Notes under the pieces: generated by a model
The model's database searches: none
What the model saw: only the letters and a program-made list of their open reading frames with translations
Told to the model about the DNA's origin: nothing
Made by a program: the position numbers and the translations under genes
Assembly: GCA_030248195.1 (NCBI GenBank)
Contig: JASAND010010729.1
Span: 26,179 to 90,178 of the forward strand
Direction of reading: 5' to 3'
From: Trissonchulus latispiculum
Lineage: Eukaryota > Nematoda > Enoplea > Enoplida > Ironidae
Length of the DNA: 64,000 nucleotides
In this document: positions 59,863-63,820 of the stretch, piece by piece
Position numbering within the stretch: the stretch's first letter is position 1
How the letters are laid out: every line of letters starts with the position of its first letter

Positions 59863-62800
59863 ATCAGGAAACATCAGGTTGCATGTACAGTTCAGCTTGA
59901 GCAGTCGTAGTTCACCTCAGTCCATTTCTTCTGGGCCACAACGTCTATTCATTTTTTCCGTAATGAGGATAAAGCCGAGGTTCTTTAATGAAGCTTTAAT
60001 GTGGAATGCACTGTGACGCCAATATGAGCCTCGTTGTAGGACAGGCTCATATGTTAAGCGGTTGCAACTTGTTTTCCTTAATTTACAACCTCCCTACGGA
60101 ACTCATATGTATTTTACAGGCTAGTTTCTGATTATGTACAACCTGCCTACGAAGACTCATATGTATTTTACATGCGACGAAGGAGCACTTTTTGTTCTTG
60201 TTTTCTATTATTTTATATATGTATGCTCCTGAAGGTATGTATAGATATCTTTCAACAGTAGCAAGCAAGCCAATCACAGCTCGTACCGCACCGCTTACAC
60301 TCTACAGCCACTTTGGGTACGCAGCTCTATGACAAAAGTTGCTCAGCTCACTTAGGGCTTTCATTTGATACCAAATTTGACCACTTTTGGAAAATTTTAG
60401 TTTTGACCCAAAATCACCTAAGGTCCCCACTCACAGCACTACCAGGGGCGGTCGGGGGGCGCGGCCGCCCCCCCGTCAATTAAGGTAAGGGAAAAAGGCA
60501 GAAAGAAAAAGCAAAAAAACCAAAATTTCGCGCCTTCGGCGCGAATTTTCTGCTTTTTAACCGCATATTTATTGCATTTGTGAAGAAAAAGTTTAAAATG
60601 CATCCGATTTTTCGGAAAAACTTACCATTTTTGCCTAAAACTGTCAAGAATTTTAAAAACTTTGTTCATTCTATATAAAAAGAATTAAAGATTCGAAGAC
60701 CGATTTTATTGCAAAAACAAAAAATTTCTTCAACTTCTGGGGGGCCCCGCTGGAAAAATTTTACCGCCCCCCCGTCACGAAATCCTGGATCCGCTAGTGG
60801 TCCCCATCCCACCCCACCACAGCACTCTACAGCCACTTTGAGCATGCAGTTCTATGACAAAAGTTGCTCAGATCGCTTAGGGCTTTCGTTTGGTACCAAA
60901 TTTGACCAGTGTTGAAACATTTCATTTTTGACCGAAAATCGCCTAAGACCCCACCCCACCACAGCACTCTACAGCCACTTTGAGCATGCAGTTCTATTAC
61001 AAAAGTTGCTCAGATCGCTTAGGGCTTTAATTTGGTACCAAATTTGTCCACTTTTGAAAAATTTCATTTTTGACCGAAAATCGCCCAAGTCCCCACCCCA
61101 CCCCACCACAGCACTCTACAGCCACTTTGAGCATGCAGTTCTATGACAAAACTTGCTCAGCTCGCCTAGGGCTTTCATTTGGTACCAAATTTGACCACTT
61201 TTGAAAATTTTCATTTTTGACCCAATGACCTCCCACCGACCTGACCCTCCAGATGGCAAAGTGGAACCAGCACAGCAAGATGGGTGGGTCAGACGGCAAA
61301 ACGGATGCCAGGAATGAGCTGGGCGCACCAGAAAACCCCTATAGACAATGTTTTGAGAGGCTATGTACAGTTCTATATGGTGTTCCCGGAAGTCGGTACC
61401 GACCGGACCCTCCAGATGGCAAAGTGGAACCAGCACAGCAAGATGGGTGGGCCAGACGGCAAAACGGACACGGGAATGAGCTGGGCGCACCAGAAAATCC
61501 CTATAGACAAAGTTTGGAGAGGCTAAGTAAAGCCTGCTATAGACCTCCGGGAAGCGGTTACCGATTTGACCCCTCAGACGGTCAAGTGGAACCATCCCAG
61601 CAACTTGGGTTACTCGGGCAGCAAAACTGCTAGCGGGAGTCGATTCTCCGTCCCAAAAAAACCTTTGTATGCAAAATTTGGGCCACCCATGTAGCAAAAT
61701 AAGCGAAAACTTAAGTTCAAAGTTCGACCCAAAATTCACCAACTTTGGCCGGCCAGTACCGAAAAATTACGCACAGAGACGGAAAATCATATAGCATTTG
61801 AACGACCCCGATATGTGTACTGTTTAACCATATGGTCAGTATTGCCCCATATATAGCCCAGTCTGACTTATTAAGGCGCCTTTGAAGCATACTTTTTGGC
61901 CATTTTAGCGTTTTGGCCGACTTTGGCCCAGAGCCAAAAATTTTTTCCGGCTCCGGGAGGCATAAAAACTAGCCTATCGGCTTATTTTTGTTGCGTACTC
62001 CAAGAATATATATGGTTTTCATAGGCAAAAATTTTTCTATCTGTAGTTATTCAAGCTACAAAACCCCCTTATGAGACATCAAAAGCGAGAAACCGGAAAA
62101 AAAGAAAAAACACAATTTTCGTAAGCGATTTTTGGCGCAACTTTTTAACGGAAAGTGGTACGGGGATGAAACTTGGCAAATATACTAAACTCGACACGTA
62201 CAATTTTTTGCGCACATCATCTGCGCAGGATCTGCGCAGGAATCTGTGCAGCTTCTGCGCAGCCTTGTTTTACACGGTCATTCGACCATTTTCACTCATA
62301 TTATAGGGGTCGCTACCGCTACCCCTATGATACGTATAATGGGATGATGAAATTACGTCTTTGTGTTATGTTCTTTTGTGTGCCTCTGGGTTTTAAATTT
62401 TATATATGGGCATCACAACACCCCACAACTAAAGATTGTTTTGGAAAAGAAAAAAAAAAGAGAAGGAGGAAATGGGTTCACTTCGCATTTTATCTCTATA
62501 TTTGCCGCATAAATAGCATACGCGTCAAGATGCTACATCTCGATCAGCCCTTTCTTCAATCTCTCCCAAAGCTGTTGGAGGGGGACGCCCCACCCAATAT
62601 TTAAGAAGTTAATTAAACTAAGTACATCATTAAAGCTGTTTTTTCGGAAGATCTTTACTCACTCTGTCGGTGTCAGAAGCTTTATATCTGGGCTTTTTAG
62701 TGGGGGGTGGGGGCACCCCCCGGTCTTTTTGGGCTTCCCCTCCTACTCACTAAAAGGTGCATAGAAAATGCCAAATTTTCAAGATTTTTGGTCAAAATTT

Positions 62801-63820
62801 TAAAAACTTTTCCGGCGTCGCCAGAATTTCTTGGTCAAAAATAGTTTATTTTGGTAGTCACACTCAATTTATGAACACTTTTAAGCATAGTTAAGGCAGT
62901 ACATATAAGAAAACAGGTTATCGGGTTGCCACTTTTTCACAAAAAAAGGCAACCCTCCCCCCTCTATCTCGAGATTGGCTGGGCCGATCGGACTGAAGTT
63001 TTCAGTGGAGCTGCGCATAGACCCGAACTGCTCCCGGAAGCGCGGAGAGCTCCGGTTGAGCAGAGGTGCTCCCGCAGCACCCTCGTGAGTAAAAATGAGT
63101 AAAATGAAAGAGTCGTCCAAATGAGTTAATTTTGGTATCATTCGAAAGCTCTGAGCGAGTAATGAAGAAGTTGTAATATGAACAAGGCCTGAAAATGCTC
63201 CCATTTTGAGTTAGGAGGCCAAAAGGGTCAAAAATGGTCACAAAAAGGGCCAAAATGGCTCAAACTTGAGTTTTCGGAATGGGCTCATATCGGTATTCTT
63301 CGAAAGCTCTCGTTGAGTCGAGAAAAAGTTGCAACAGAGACAAAGTCTGAAAGTGTACAGAAATTGGTGTGTGGAACAAAAATTACTCGATGCTGTGATG
63401 CTATCGGGTATCATTCGAAAGCTCTCCTTGAGTGGATAAAAAGTTGTAACAGAGCCGAAGCTCCTAATTGCATGCAGAGCTATGTCCCTTGATAAGAGGA
63501 AAAGTGACAGCGGCAATCCATTTATGTCAATTTGGTTTTTTACTGTATTTTTGGCAATTTTAGACTACTTTGAATCCCCCACATTTTAGCCTAGAAAAAG
63601 CCCAGTATACCTGTCTGTTTCTTCTCGCTCTTCTCTCCTCTTCTTCATTCACATCAACTAATTCTAGAGTTGTTACATCCGCCGCTTTCTCCGGTTTTGA
63701 TGGTTGCTCACGCTCAGTAGTCGGTCCACATCTTAAGCCAAGACTGCGTCGTCGACGACAATCCGAAACATTATCTCGAGGTGAAAAAAATTCTGCGCTT
63801 GTTCTAGGCTGCCTTTTCAT
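17164..63820 (-). CDS. NCAPH: Condensin I subunit 2 (CAP-H/Barren kleisin), whole gene span
   Basis: Fifteen exons listed separately give about 795 codons plus one unresolved exon, close to the roughly 740 residues of vertebrate CAP-H. The kleisin bridges the SMC2 neck (N-terminal helices) and the SMC4 head (C-terminal winged helix) and binds CAP-D2 and CAP-G in between, closing the condensin ring on chromosomes. Landmarks in the right order are HYTKCIKL, NAF..LIDYL, VAGTSLDASAKIYSYRVD, FDPLFR, CPSL, YSYFSP...GPEHW, LKPD, FCPSN, IEYARKAKQIDVRLLK and PPIAFVCFLHMCNEK. Every join resolved keeps phase. Introns are swollen by mobile elements; the largest is 56742-32815. No other host gene was found. 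Confidence 0.92.
17344..17768. other. NCAPH intron sequence, no gene
   Basis: C/G-rich relic text (GGGGGCCAGAAATCGG, CCCCCCAGACTTCC) near 17490-17580 looks like a decayed family N element. N1 inserted beside it. Confidence 0.4.
17769..18115. mobile_element. Family N element N1 (CTGGGCTTATTCTA ends)
   Basis: CTGGGCTTATTCTA at the left and its inverse at the right, 6-bp TSD GACTTC (17763-17768, 18116-18121). Long G-run/C-run blocks lie inside each end, and there is an internal CCGGCTTCGCCGG mini-palindrome. Non-coding. Confidence 0.85.
18370..18474 (-). CDS. NCAPH: NCAPH exon, C-terminal winged helix part 1
   Basis: Acceptor TTCCAG, donor GTTAGT, 35 codons, phase 0. VKSLNIEYARKAKQIDVRLL then KSLMWKSLTGSSLSQ aligns with [26 protein letters not shown] of CAP-H, the helix that docks on the SMC4 head. 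Confidence 0.95.
18475..19305. other. NCAPH intron sequence with a possible decayed family A copy
   Basis: AAGAGTGCATAATGTATG near 18632 and an inverse GTTATGTATATACTCTTG near 18870 may be remnants of a family A foldback. The rest shows nothing supported. Confidence 0.35.
19306..19964. mobile_element. ACAAGAA-type foldback D1
   Basis: Ends ACAAGAATAAAAATG and its inverse. About 160-bp arms contain repeated AGGACTAGGTTT...TAATATGG motifs. The arms are at 19306-19465 and 19805-19964. Related ends occur at 33013, 35183 and 59477. No target-site duplication was recognized. Confidence 0.8.
20347..20991. mobile_element. Family A foldback, G-run type, copy 2
   Basis: CAAGAGTGCATAATTGCACT at the left, inverse at the right, TSD GTAACAG/GTAATAG (20340-20346, 20992-20998). 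Arms and the CCCGTTTGGTGGGG interior match copy 1 (9943-10669). G-rich left half, C-rich right half. Confidence 0.88.
21028..21393. mobile_element. Family O element O1 (CAGGGTATTTTT ends)
   Basis: CAGGGTATTTTT inverse ends, TSD ATTTGC/ATCTGC (21022-21027, 21394-21399). G-runs of up to 11 occur near both ends, all on the plus strand. Sister copy nested at 31977-32345. Confidence 0.82.
22459..22694 (-). CDS. NCAPH: NCAPH exon, acidic region before the winged helix
   Basis: Acceptor CTTCAG, donor GTATGG. ADHPTSQTDSDRALLALDLD then DGDFSDHGHAVHDHG, ending MLVSEPVT. Corresponds to AADSDDEDLDDLF...NLVAEPQ in CAP-H. Low complexity in the middle; phase fits on both sides. Confidence 0.88.
22695..23190. 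other. NCAPH intron, no feature
   Basis: Plain AT-rich intron between two phase-matched exons. No repeat was recognized. Confidence 0.5.
23191..23332 (-). CDS. NCAPH: NCAPH exon, FCPSN block
   Basis: Acceptor TTTCCAG, donor G|GTTTGT. IKKLRSSAPSQSDPNSDDDL then LEYNLNNTMDKENFCPSNA; matches YDYNNPNDTSNFCPG of CAP-H. DKEN contains a KEN tripeptide of the kind APC/C recognizes, though no function is shown. Confidence 0.92.
23482..23867 (-). CDS. NCAPH: NCAPH exon, basic linker to LKPD block
   Basis: Acceptor TTTGTAG, donor GTAAGA; 386 bases starting with two bases of a split Ala codon. KARQRKRKATEPIQFSD matches the KKSTKKDFEIDF type of segment. It then reads ELMQEINTLLDKLRVPTPER, a Ser/Arg-rich stretch and GYSAKSLQTLALKPDMP, equivalent to YNVDTLVQLHLKPG of CAP-H. 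Confidence 0.92.
23868..24285. other. NCAPH intron, no feature
   Basis: No gene or element was recognized. It is less AT-rich than most introns here. Confidence 0.4.
24291..24667. mobile_element. Family N element N2
   Basis: CTGGGCTTATTCTA inverse ends, 5-bp TSD ATAAA (24286-24290, 24668-24672). Carries a G-run of about 18 followed at once by C-runs, and CCGGCTTCGCCGG inside, as in N1. Confidence 0.85.
24673..25255. other. NCAPH intron, no gene recognized
   Basis: The region 24960-25220 is GC-richer with short inverted repeats such as CCATATGCCAGGCATATGG (25170-25188), perhaps a decayed element. No function can be assigned. Confidence 0.35.
25261..25610. mobile_element. Family P element (CTGGCATTT ends)
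   Basis: CTGGCATTT inverse ends, exact TSD TAAAC (25256-25260, 25611-25615). G-runs near both ends. Layout and 5-bp TSD are like families N and O. Surrounding CGAGTTCTCGTG/CACTACTCGAGAAC text (25230 and 25885) suggests it sits inside an older foldback. Confidence 0.8.
25616..26400. other. NCAPH intron, possible older foldback arm
   Basis: CTCTGGTCGACATCGACCAGAG is a perfect short palindrome near 25690. TTCTCGAGTTCTC and its inverse lie 200 bp apart. No gene. Confidence 0.35.
26403..27562. mobile_element. Mariner-like foldback L, TA target site
   Basis: GTACGACCAAAAAATGTGTG and its inverse, bounded by TA (26401-26402, 27563-27564). Arms of about 310 bp pair almost perfectly (26403-26710, 27250-27562). 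Inner sequences repeat GGAATTCCGG strings and TATCATTCGAAAGCTC blocks. Mirrored short open frames result from the palindrome. The subterminal AAAAATGTGTGTACAA is shared with element K (39640-40971). Confidence 0.82.
27565..28644. other. NCAPH intron, no gene
   Basis: GCAGATTCTGC...GCAGAATCTGC forms a hairpin near 28108-28140. AGACAGTCTTGAG-like short repeats occur around 28310-28420. Otherwise nothing is supported. Confidence 0.4.
28645..28778 (-). CDS. NCAPH: NCAPH exon, YSYFSP block
   Basis: Acceptor TTTTAG, donor G|GTAAAA. TDYEDPGAAFTDLASAL, then LEYSYFSPKSVTFRGPEHWK, the best-conserved part of CAP-H (GEYSYFSP...WAGPDHWRF). This match settles the family. Confidence 0.97.
29108..29286 (-). 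CDS. NCAPH: NCAPH exon, acidic segment
   Basis: Donor GG|GTATGC fits the next exon. The acceptor is less sure: CAG at 29289-29287 is the only phase-0 choice, but it has a poor pyrimidine tract. Encodes LPDPVALEEPS...SEAQDSDNDYFGDDNLDMDF, equivalent to the DESDCGDF...LGDDFDANDE region of CAP-H. Confidence 0.78.
29435..29517 (-). CDS. NCAPH: NCAPH exon, CPSL block
   Basis: Acceptor GTTGTAG, donor GTGAGT. With the base from the previous exon it reads DALQTLVDIDTSSLCPSLTS then MNFEDVAK, matching the ICPSLAGFQF segment of CAP-H. Phase 1 in, phase 0 out. Confidence 0.9.
29518..30783. other. NCAPH intron with MITE relics
   Basis: Holds a probable hAT-type MITE (29871-30036) and a half copy of a family N element ending AGAATAAACCCAGC near 30556. 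The rest is AT-rich without a gene. Confidence 0.45.
29871..30036. mobile_element. Probable hAT-type MITE
   Basis: CTCTGGCGTATCC at the left and GGATACGCCTCTG at the right. Interior is C/T-rich near the right end. Target-site duplication not resolved, so the call is tentative. Confidence 0.5.
30784..31024 (-). CDS. NCAPH: NCAPH exon, FDPLFR block and acidic middle
   Basis: Acceptor ATTATAG, donor G|GTGACT. Begins FDPLFRSVCLAIERPESASL (CAP-H IDPMFQK...), passes through LPLHSYDLAFDTG and an acidic Ser-rich run (EESQSDEKSEDSD), which is a likely phosphorylated, disordered region. Ends VK plus one base. Confidence 0.9.
31186..31254 (-). CDS. NCAPH: NCAPH exon, 23 codons
   Basis: Acceptor TTGTAG, donor GTAGAT, phase 0. 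RRGKTVESNERAINVGAFGA then DYE aligns with RTIEQNINNLNV...CEID of CAP-H. Too short to stand out by itself; supported by phase and by its neighbours. Confidence 0.88.
31382..31473 (-). CDS. NCAPH: NCAPH exon, basic linker
   Basis: Acceptor ATTTAG, donor GTGGCG. DPVSTEVEADINETVGQADV followed by TMTKKQRKRK. It corresponds to the acidic-then-KKK linker of CAP-H before the RTIEQNINNLNV block. KKQRKRK could also act in nuclear import. Phase is consistent on both sides. Confidence 0.88.
31762..32450. mobile_element. Family N element N4 with nested family O element
   Basis: GGGCTTATTCTAGT at the left, inverse at the right, TSD CATGTT (31756-31761, 32451-32456). Split by O2 (31977-32345). Contains CCGGTTTCGCCGG like N1 and N2. 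Confidence 0.83.
31977..32345. mobile_element. Family O element O2, nested in N4
   Basis: CAGGGTATTTTTT ends, TSD TATTT (31972-31976, 32346-32350). Several G-runs of 7-10. Contains CTCCGGCGAAGCCGG, a motif shared with family N. Confidence 0.83.
32504..32710 (-). CDS. Protein-like open frame at the start of an NCAPH intron, function unknown
   Basis: Sixty-eight codons, open from the TGA just inside the donor of exon 32715-32814 to TAA at 32504-32506. It has no ATG but a balanced composition: KYANRVSELAHYLEYENGDT then VLDILPAFGLGPVELAAALS. TTG|GTAATT after NFKL could be a donor. It matches nothing in CAP-H at this position and is absent from the phase-perfect join to 31473. It may be an alternative exon, a captured gene fragment, or chance. 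Confidence 0.3.
   Translation of the reverse strand, partial: FDPEKYANRVSELAHYLEYENGDTVLDILPAFGLGPVELAAALSSSFVKYKRNFKLVISYPKTQQNNG
32715..32814 (-). CDS. NCAPH: NCAPH exon, N-terminal kleisin winged region
   Basis: Acceptor TTTTAG, donor G|GTGATT. VAGTSLDASAKIYSYRVDLL then YRETYQIIGAFGK: clear CAP-H similarity (AAGTLDASTKIYAVRVD). Ends one base into a Gly codon completed by the exon at 31473. A second open frame runs on from the donor into the intron (32504-32710). Confidence 0.95.
33927..35173. mobile_element. Mariner-like element F, TA target site
   Basis: GCAAGCTTAACAAAAAAAATC and its inverse, bounded by TA. The same TGATTTTTTTTGTTAA string recurs inside near 34285 and 34975. No recognized protein. 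Confidence 0.75.
35183..35902. mobile_element. ACAAGAA-type foldback G, near-perfect 190-bp arms
   Basis: ACAAGTAGGAAAAATGCTCC at both ends, arms 35183-35372 and 35712-35902. Each arm repeats AGGACAAGAT...TAATATGAGC at about 55-bp spacing, ending GGGCTCATATTGACGC. Confidence 0.85.
35970..37092. repeat. 148-bp tandem array, about 7.6 copies
   Basis: Unit contains TTTCAGCCTTCCAACTATCTC, a GAACCAGGAACTGGTTC palindrome and TTGAACCAGTTGAACCAG. Copies differ by only a few bases. The identical 60-residue frames repeated each 148 bp are shadows of the array, because 148 is not a multiple of three. Confidence 0.95.
37640..37674. other. Terminal-type GC hairpin
   Basis: TATTATGGGGGGCTC then GAGCACCCCCATGATA; follows the 148-bp array by about 550 bases and resembles hairpins at 22152, 43889, 55594 and 62299. 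Confidence 0.65.
38919..39322. mobile_element. Mariner-like foldback J
   Basis: CGGTACATTTCACGG and its inverse, bounded by TA. Pairs over nearly its whole length around a TCAGTCCGGAC apex (39095-39150), with TTGGCGAAAA repeats in both arms. Confidence 0.8.
39640..40971. mobile_element. Giant foldback K, about 640-bp arms, TA target site
   Basis: AAGTCTGACACAAAAATGTG and its inverse, bounded by TA (39638-39639, 40972-40973). Arms 39640-40275 and 40316-40971 are almost identical inverses around a roughly 40-bp loop. Mirrored 72-residue frames (MSESRVITSQSCKKR..., 39784-40002 minus and 40602-40820 plus) exist in both arms, and their near identity reflects the palindrome. No known domain. Confidence 0.88.
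41517..42890. repeat. About 155-bp units with GCTGTACTTCAGCAGCACTC
   Basis: Units at 41517-41854 and 42566-42890 on both sides of M2. They repeat TAGTTATAGGCCGTGCTGTA, CTGCAGCGCAACTAGATGC and CACGATTTCTAATGCTCT. The same unit is at 20100-20340 in composite copy 1. Confidence 0.8.
41855..42557. mobile_element. hAT-like element M2
   Basis: CTGTGTTTTTTTGCG at the left versus inverse CTGTGTTTTTTTTTCG at the right; TSD CATCGCAA/CATCACCA (6 of 8). Subterminal AAATTCCGCA repeats. Includes CGCGCCTTCGGCGCG (about 42036) and a GC palindrome near 42280. Confidence 0.72.
44105..44240 (+). pseudogene. Relic of a hAT transposase C-terminal dimerization domain
   Basis: Plus-strand codons 44120-44173 read TVLSPSVDAERSFSKSTA then TGA. 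The SVDAERSFS phrase is the classic S..(A/S)ERxFS core of hAT dimerization domains. In the next frame, RLLDMLRRHADLLSRKALSH resembles the helix that usually follows, implying a one-base shift near 44155. No other transposase parts were found nearby. Confidence 0.5.
45829..47056. mobile_element. U-type foldback, outer copy
   Basis: CAGGGGCCGGTTCCATAAAA at the left versus CTGGGGCCAGTTCCATAAAA (inverse) at the right. The interior repeats GAAATTAGCTAAGC, CTCGAC and CTAGTCG strings. Split by the inner copy 45863-46481. Confidence 0.7.
45863..46481. mobile_element. U-type foldback, inner copy nested in the outer one
   Basis: CTGGGGCCAATTTCATAAAA and its inverse TTTTGTGAAATTGGCCCC. Same layout as its host but with ACTTGCAAGTGCGAG repeats instead of CTCGAC repeats, so a sister subfamily jumped into a relative. 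Confidence 0.72.
48255..48727. other. NCAPH intron, relic ends with GC palindromes
   Basis: AGCTCTAGCTTTTAGCTGG (about 48340) and AACTTCTGGGGAGCTCTG then CCCCAGACCCCCGC (48680-48715) are two examples of a recurrent element terminus. No gene. Confidence 0.45.
48728..49094. mobile_element. Family N-like element N6 (CTGGGCTTTTT ends)
   Basis: CTGGGCTTTTTTTA at the left, inverse CTAGAAAAAGCCCAG at the right, exact TSD ATATC (48723-48727, 49095-49099). G-runs and C-runs near the ends, TTCCGGCTTCGCC inside. Confidence 0.82.
49095..49959. other. NCAPH intron, no gene
   Basis: Includes a GGGTCTGGGGGATTCCGCCCC terminus-like palindrome (49385) and AT-rich text. Nothing coding. Confidence 0.4.
49960..50540 (+). 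repeat. Tandem 58-bp repeat followed by promoter-like, LTR-like sequence
   Basis: About three units of TTCCCTATTCGGCGCACAAAG...TTTTAGTCGCCGAG (49960-50135). Then GTATATAAGGCGAGG (50182) and, some 30 bases later, CAGTCTGTC, which resembles TATA plus initiator spacing. Near 50530, AAGTTGGTGGCCCGTTGAGG resembles an LTR end plus primer-binding site. Probably a solo LTR; its exact ends were not found. Confidence 0.4.
51570..52663. mobile_element. CCCCGG-arm foldback X with 8-bp TSD
   Basis: GGGTGTGGGTAAAACCCGGC at the left and a near-exact inverse at the right, TSD AATTTCTC (51562-51569, 52664-52671). The arms alternate GGTAAAACCCGG with runs of CCCCGG. The core is plain AT-rich DNA. Confidence 0.85.
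53171..54446. mobile_element. Foldback Y with GTACAATGTCAGCATTGTAC palindromes
   Basis: Arms of about 120 bp (53171-53300, 54310-54446) pair almost perfectly; within each arm a 20-bp palindrome repeats. TATATGTTACGTACAAAG ends with TA-rich flanks. A second inverted pair (AAGGATCCAAGGG, 53391 and 54008) lies inside, so another element is nested. Confidence 0.8.
54867..55593. other. Body of a repeat ending in a GC hairpin
   Basis: Moderately GC text (AGGGCGCCACAGGTGACCGG near 55180, a phrase also in the tandem units) leading to the hairpin at 55594. No gene. The short frames show no domain. Confidence 0.4.
55594..55629. other. Terminal-type GC hairpin
   Basis: TATTCTAGGGGGGCGC then GCGCTCCTCATAATA, around a TATC loop. 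Same form as at 22152, 37640, 43889 and 62299. Confidence 0.65.
55630..56742. other. NCAPH intron with a diverged foldback arm
   Basis: About 56360-56580 is a diverged copy of the right arm of the element at 13861-14731 (ATAAACGTTTGTCGGGAGAT...GAGGTGAAATTACT). The rest shows no gene. A 93-residue frame at 55659 has no recognizable domain. Confidence 0.5.
56743..56874 (-). CDS. NCAPH: NCAPH exon, N-terminal kleisin
   Basis: Acceptor TTCTAG, donor GTATAT, 44 codons, phase 0 both sides. KIGLKNAFDLRLIDYLDNLL matches the NAFGLHLIDFM block of CAP-H. It ends in ...QQTNFQ, so the join to the next exon gives NFQ-VAGTSLDAS, as in the vertebrate NFKVAAGTLDAS. The following intron is 23.9 kb. Confidence 0.93.
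56958..57181. mobile_element. hAT-type MITE AA with exact 8-bp TSD
   Basis: CACTAGCGTAGCCAG at the left versus inverse CAAGCGCGTAGCCAG at the right; TSD GTGAAGGT (56950-56957, 57182-57189). G/C-runs next to the right end. Confidence 0.88.
57190..57850. other. NCAPH intron, no gene
   Basis: No repeat or gene was recognized. The sequence is of average composition. Confidence 0.4.
57851..57947 (-). CDS. NCAPH: NCAPH exon, N-terminal kleisin helix
   Basis: Acceptor TTTTTAG, donor GTACGA. Encodes VNVPESAPKYGAVS then HAEIADHYTKCIKLLNEN, aligning with the TQITEHYSTCIKLSTEN part of vertebrate CAP-H, which contacts the SMC2 coiled-coil neck. Starts with one base completing a codon and ends in phase 0. 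Confidence 0.9.
57948..58204. other. NCAPH intron, part of a family N-like relic
   Basis: A G-run (58062-58070) followed by AATGCCAAATTCTTAGGG, like the interior of families N and P. No matching second end was found. Confidence 0.35.
58205..58484. mobile_element. hAT-type MITE
   Basis: CTGAGATGCACCGGGA at the left versus inverse TAGGAATGCACCGGGG at the right, TSD ATTTTAAG/ATTTTAGG (58197-58204, 58485-58492). Confidence 0.75.
58724..58999. mobile_element. Family N element N5
   Basis: CAGGGGCTTATTC at the left and GAATAAGCCCTG at the right, exact TSD CTTTG (58719-58723, 59000-59004). Inverted relative to N1, with shorter G-runs. Confidence 0.8.
59477..60201. mobile_element. ACAAGAA-type foldback H, with (GT)42 in the loop
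   Basis: ACAAGAACAAAAAGTGCTCC and its inverse; arms 59477-59670 and 60015-60201 are near-perfect. Each arm repeats a CAGGTTGTA...CATATGAG motif two or three times and ends CTCATATTGGCG. The microsatellite 59777-59861 lies in the loop. Confidence 0.85.
59777..59861. repeat. (GT)42 microsatellite
   Basis: Uninterrupted GT repeat inside foldback H. Confidence 0.98.
60287..61235. repeat. About 140-bp tandem units with CAGCACTCTACAGCCACTTTG
   Basis: Four units (60287, 60823, 60962, 61109), each with TTCTATGACAAAAGTTGCTCAG, a GGGCTTTCATTTGGTACC block and TTTTGACC. The first is separated from the rest by element Q. Confidence 0.85.
60442..60799. mobile_element. Probable hAT-type element Q
   Basis: CCAGGGGCGGTCGGGGGG near the left and inverse CACTAGCGGATCCAGGATTT at the right, both typical of hAT ends. 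GTCCCCAC/GTCCCCAT flanks may be the TSD or part of the tandem unit. Contains CGCGCCTTCGGCGCG. Confidence 0.55.
61238..61640. repeat. About 165-bp tandem units, 2.5 copies
   Basis: GACCCTCCAGATGGCAAAGT and GAGCTGGGCGCACCAGAAAA recur at 165-bp spacing. Because 165 is a multiple of three, long frames stay open on both strands (208 residues on the minus strand). No domain is seen, so I treat them as non-coding. Confidence 0.8.
61641..62687. other. Repeat body ending in a GC hairpin, then intron
   Basis: CAACGACCCCGATATGTG (61799) resembles the CGACCCCGATAACCC phrase of the composite repeats. CTGCGCAGGATCTGCGCAGG is a short direct repeat near 62220. The hairpin TATTATAGGGGTCGC...GCTACCCCTATGATA lies at 62299-62332. 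Nothing coding. Confidence 0.5.
62688..63605. mobile_element. Family N-like element N7, inserted at an NCAPH splice donor
   Basis: CTGGGCTTTTTAG at the left, inverse CTAGAAAAAGCCCAG at the right, flanks TATAT/TATAC. The inner part holds three TATCATTCGAAAGCTCT blocks (63139, 63293, 63411), which look like a nested tandem array. Its right end stops five bases inside the intron after the exon ending at 63611. Confidence 0.75.
63611..63820 (-). CDS. NCAPH: NCAPH N-terminal exon (probable)
   Basis: Seventy codons from ATG at 63818-63820 to CAG before donor GTATAC. Arg/Ser-rich, then VDVNEEEERRARRNRQ, which resembles the acidic-to-basic stretch just before the conserved CAP-H N-terminal motif. 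A TTTGTAG lies immediately upstream of the ATG, so this may instead be an internal exon whose start lies beyond the window. The next exon in the chain (needing phase 0 to phase 2) was not found between 63610 and 57948. Position and character fit, but there is little residue-level identity. Confidence 0.6.

Noticed and set aside
59777..60016. Poly-Cys/Val frame over the second GT repeat
   Set aside because: Microsatellite artefact.
61253..61742. 208-residue minus frame as a real protein
   Set aside because: Internal 55-residue periodicity equals the 165-bp DNA repeat; no recognizable family.
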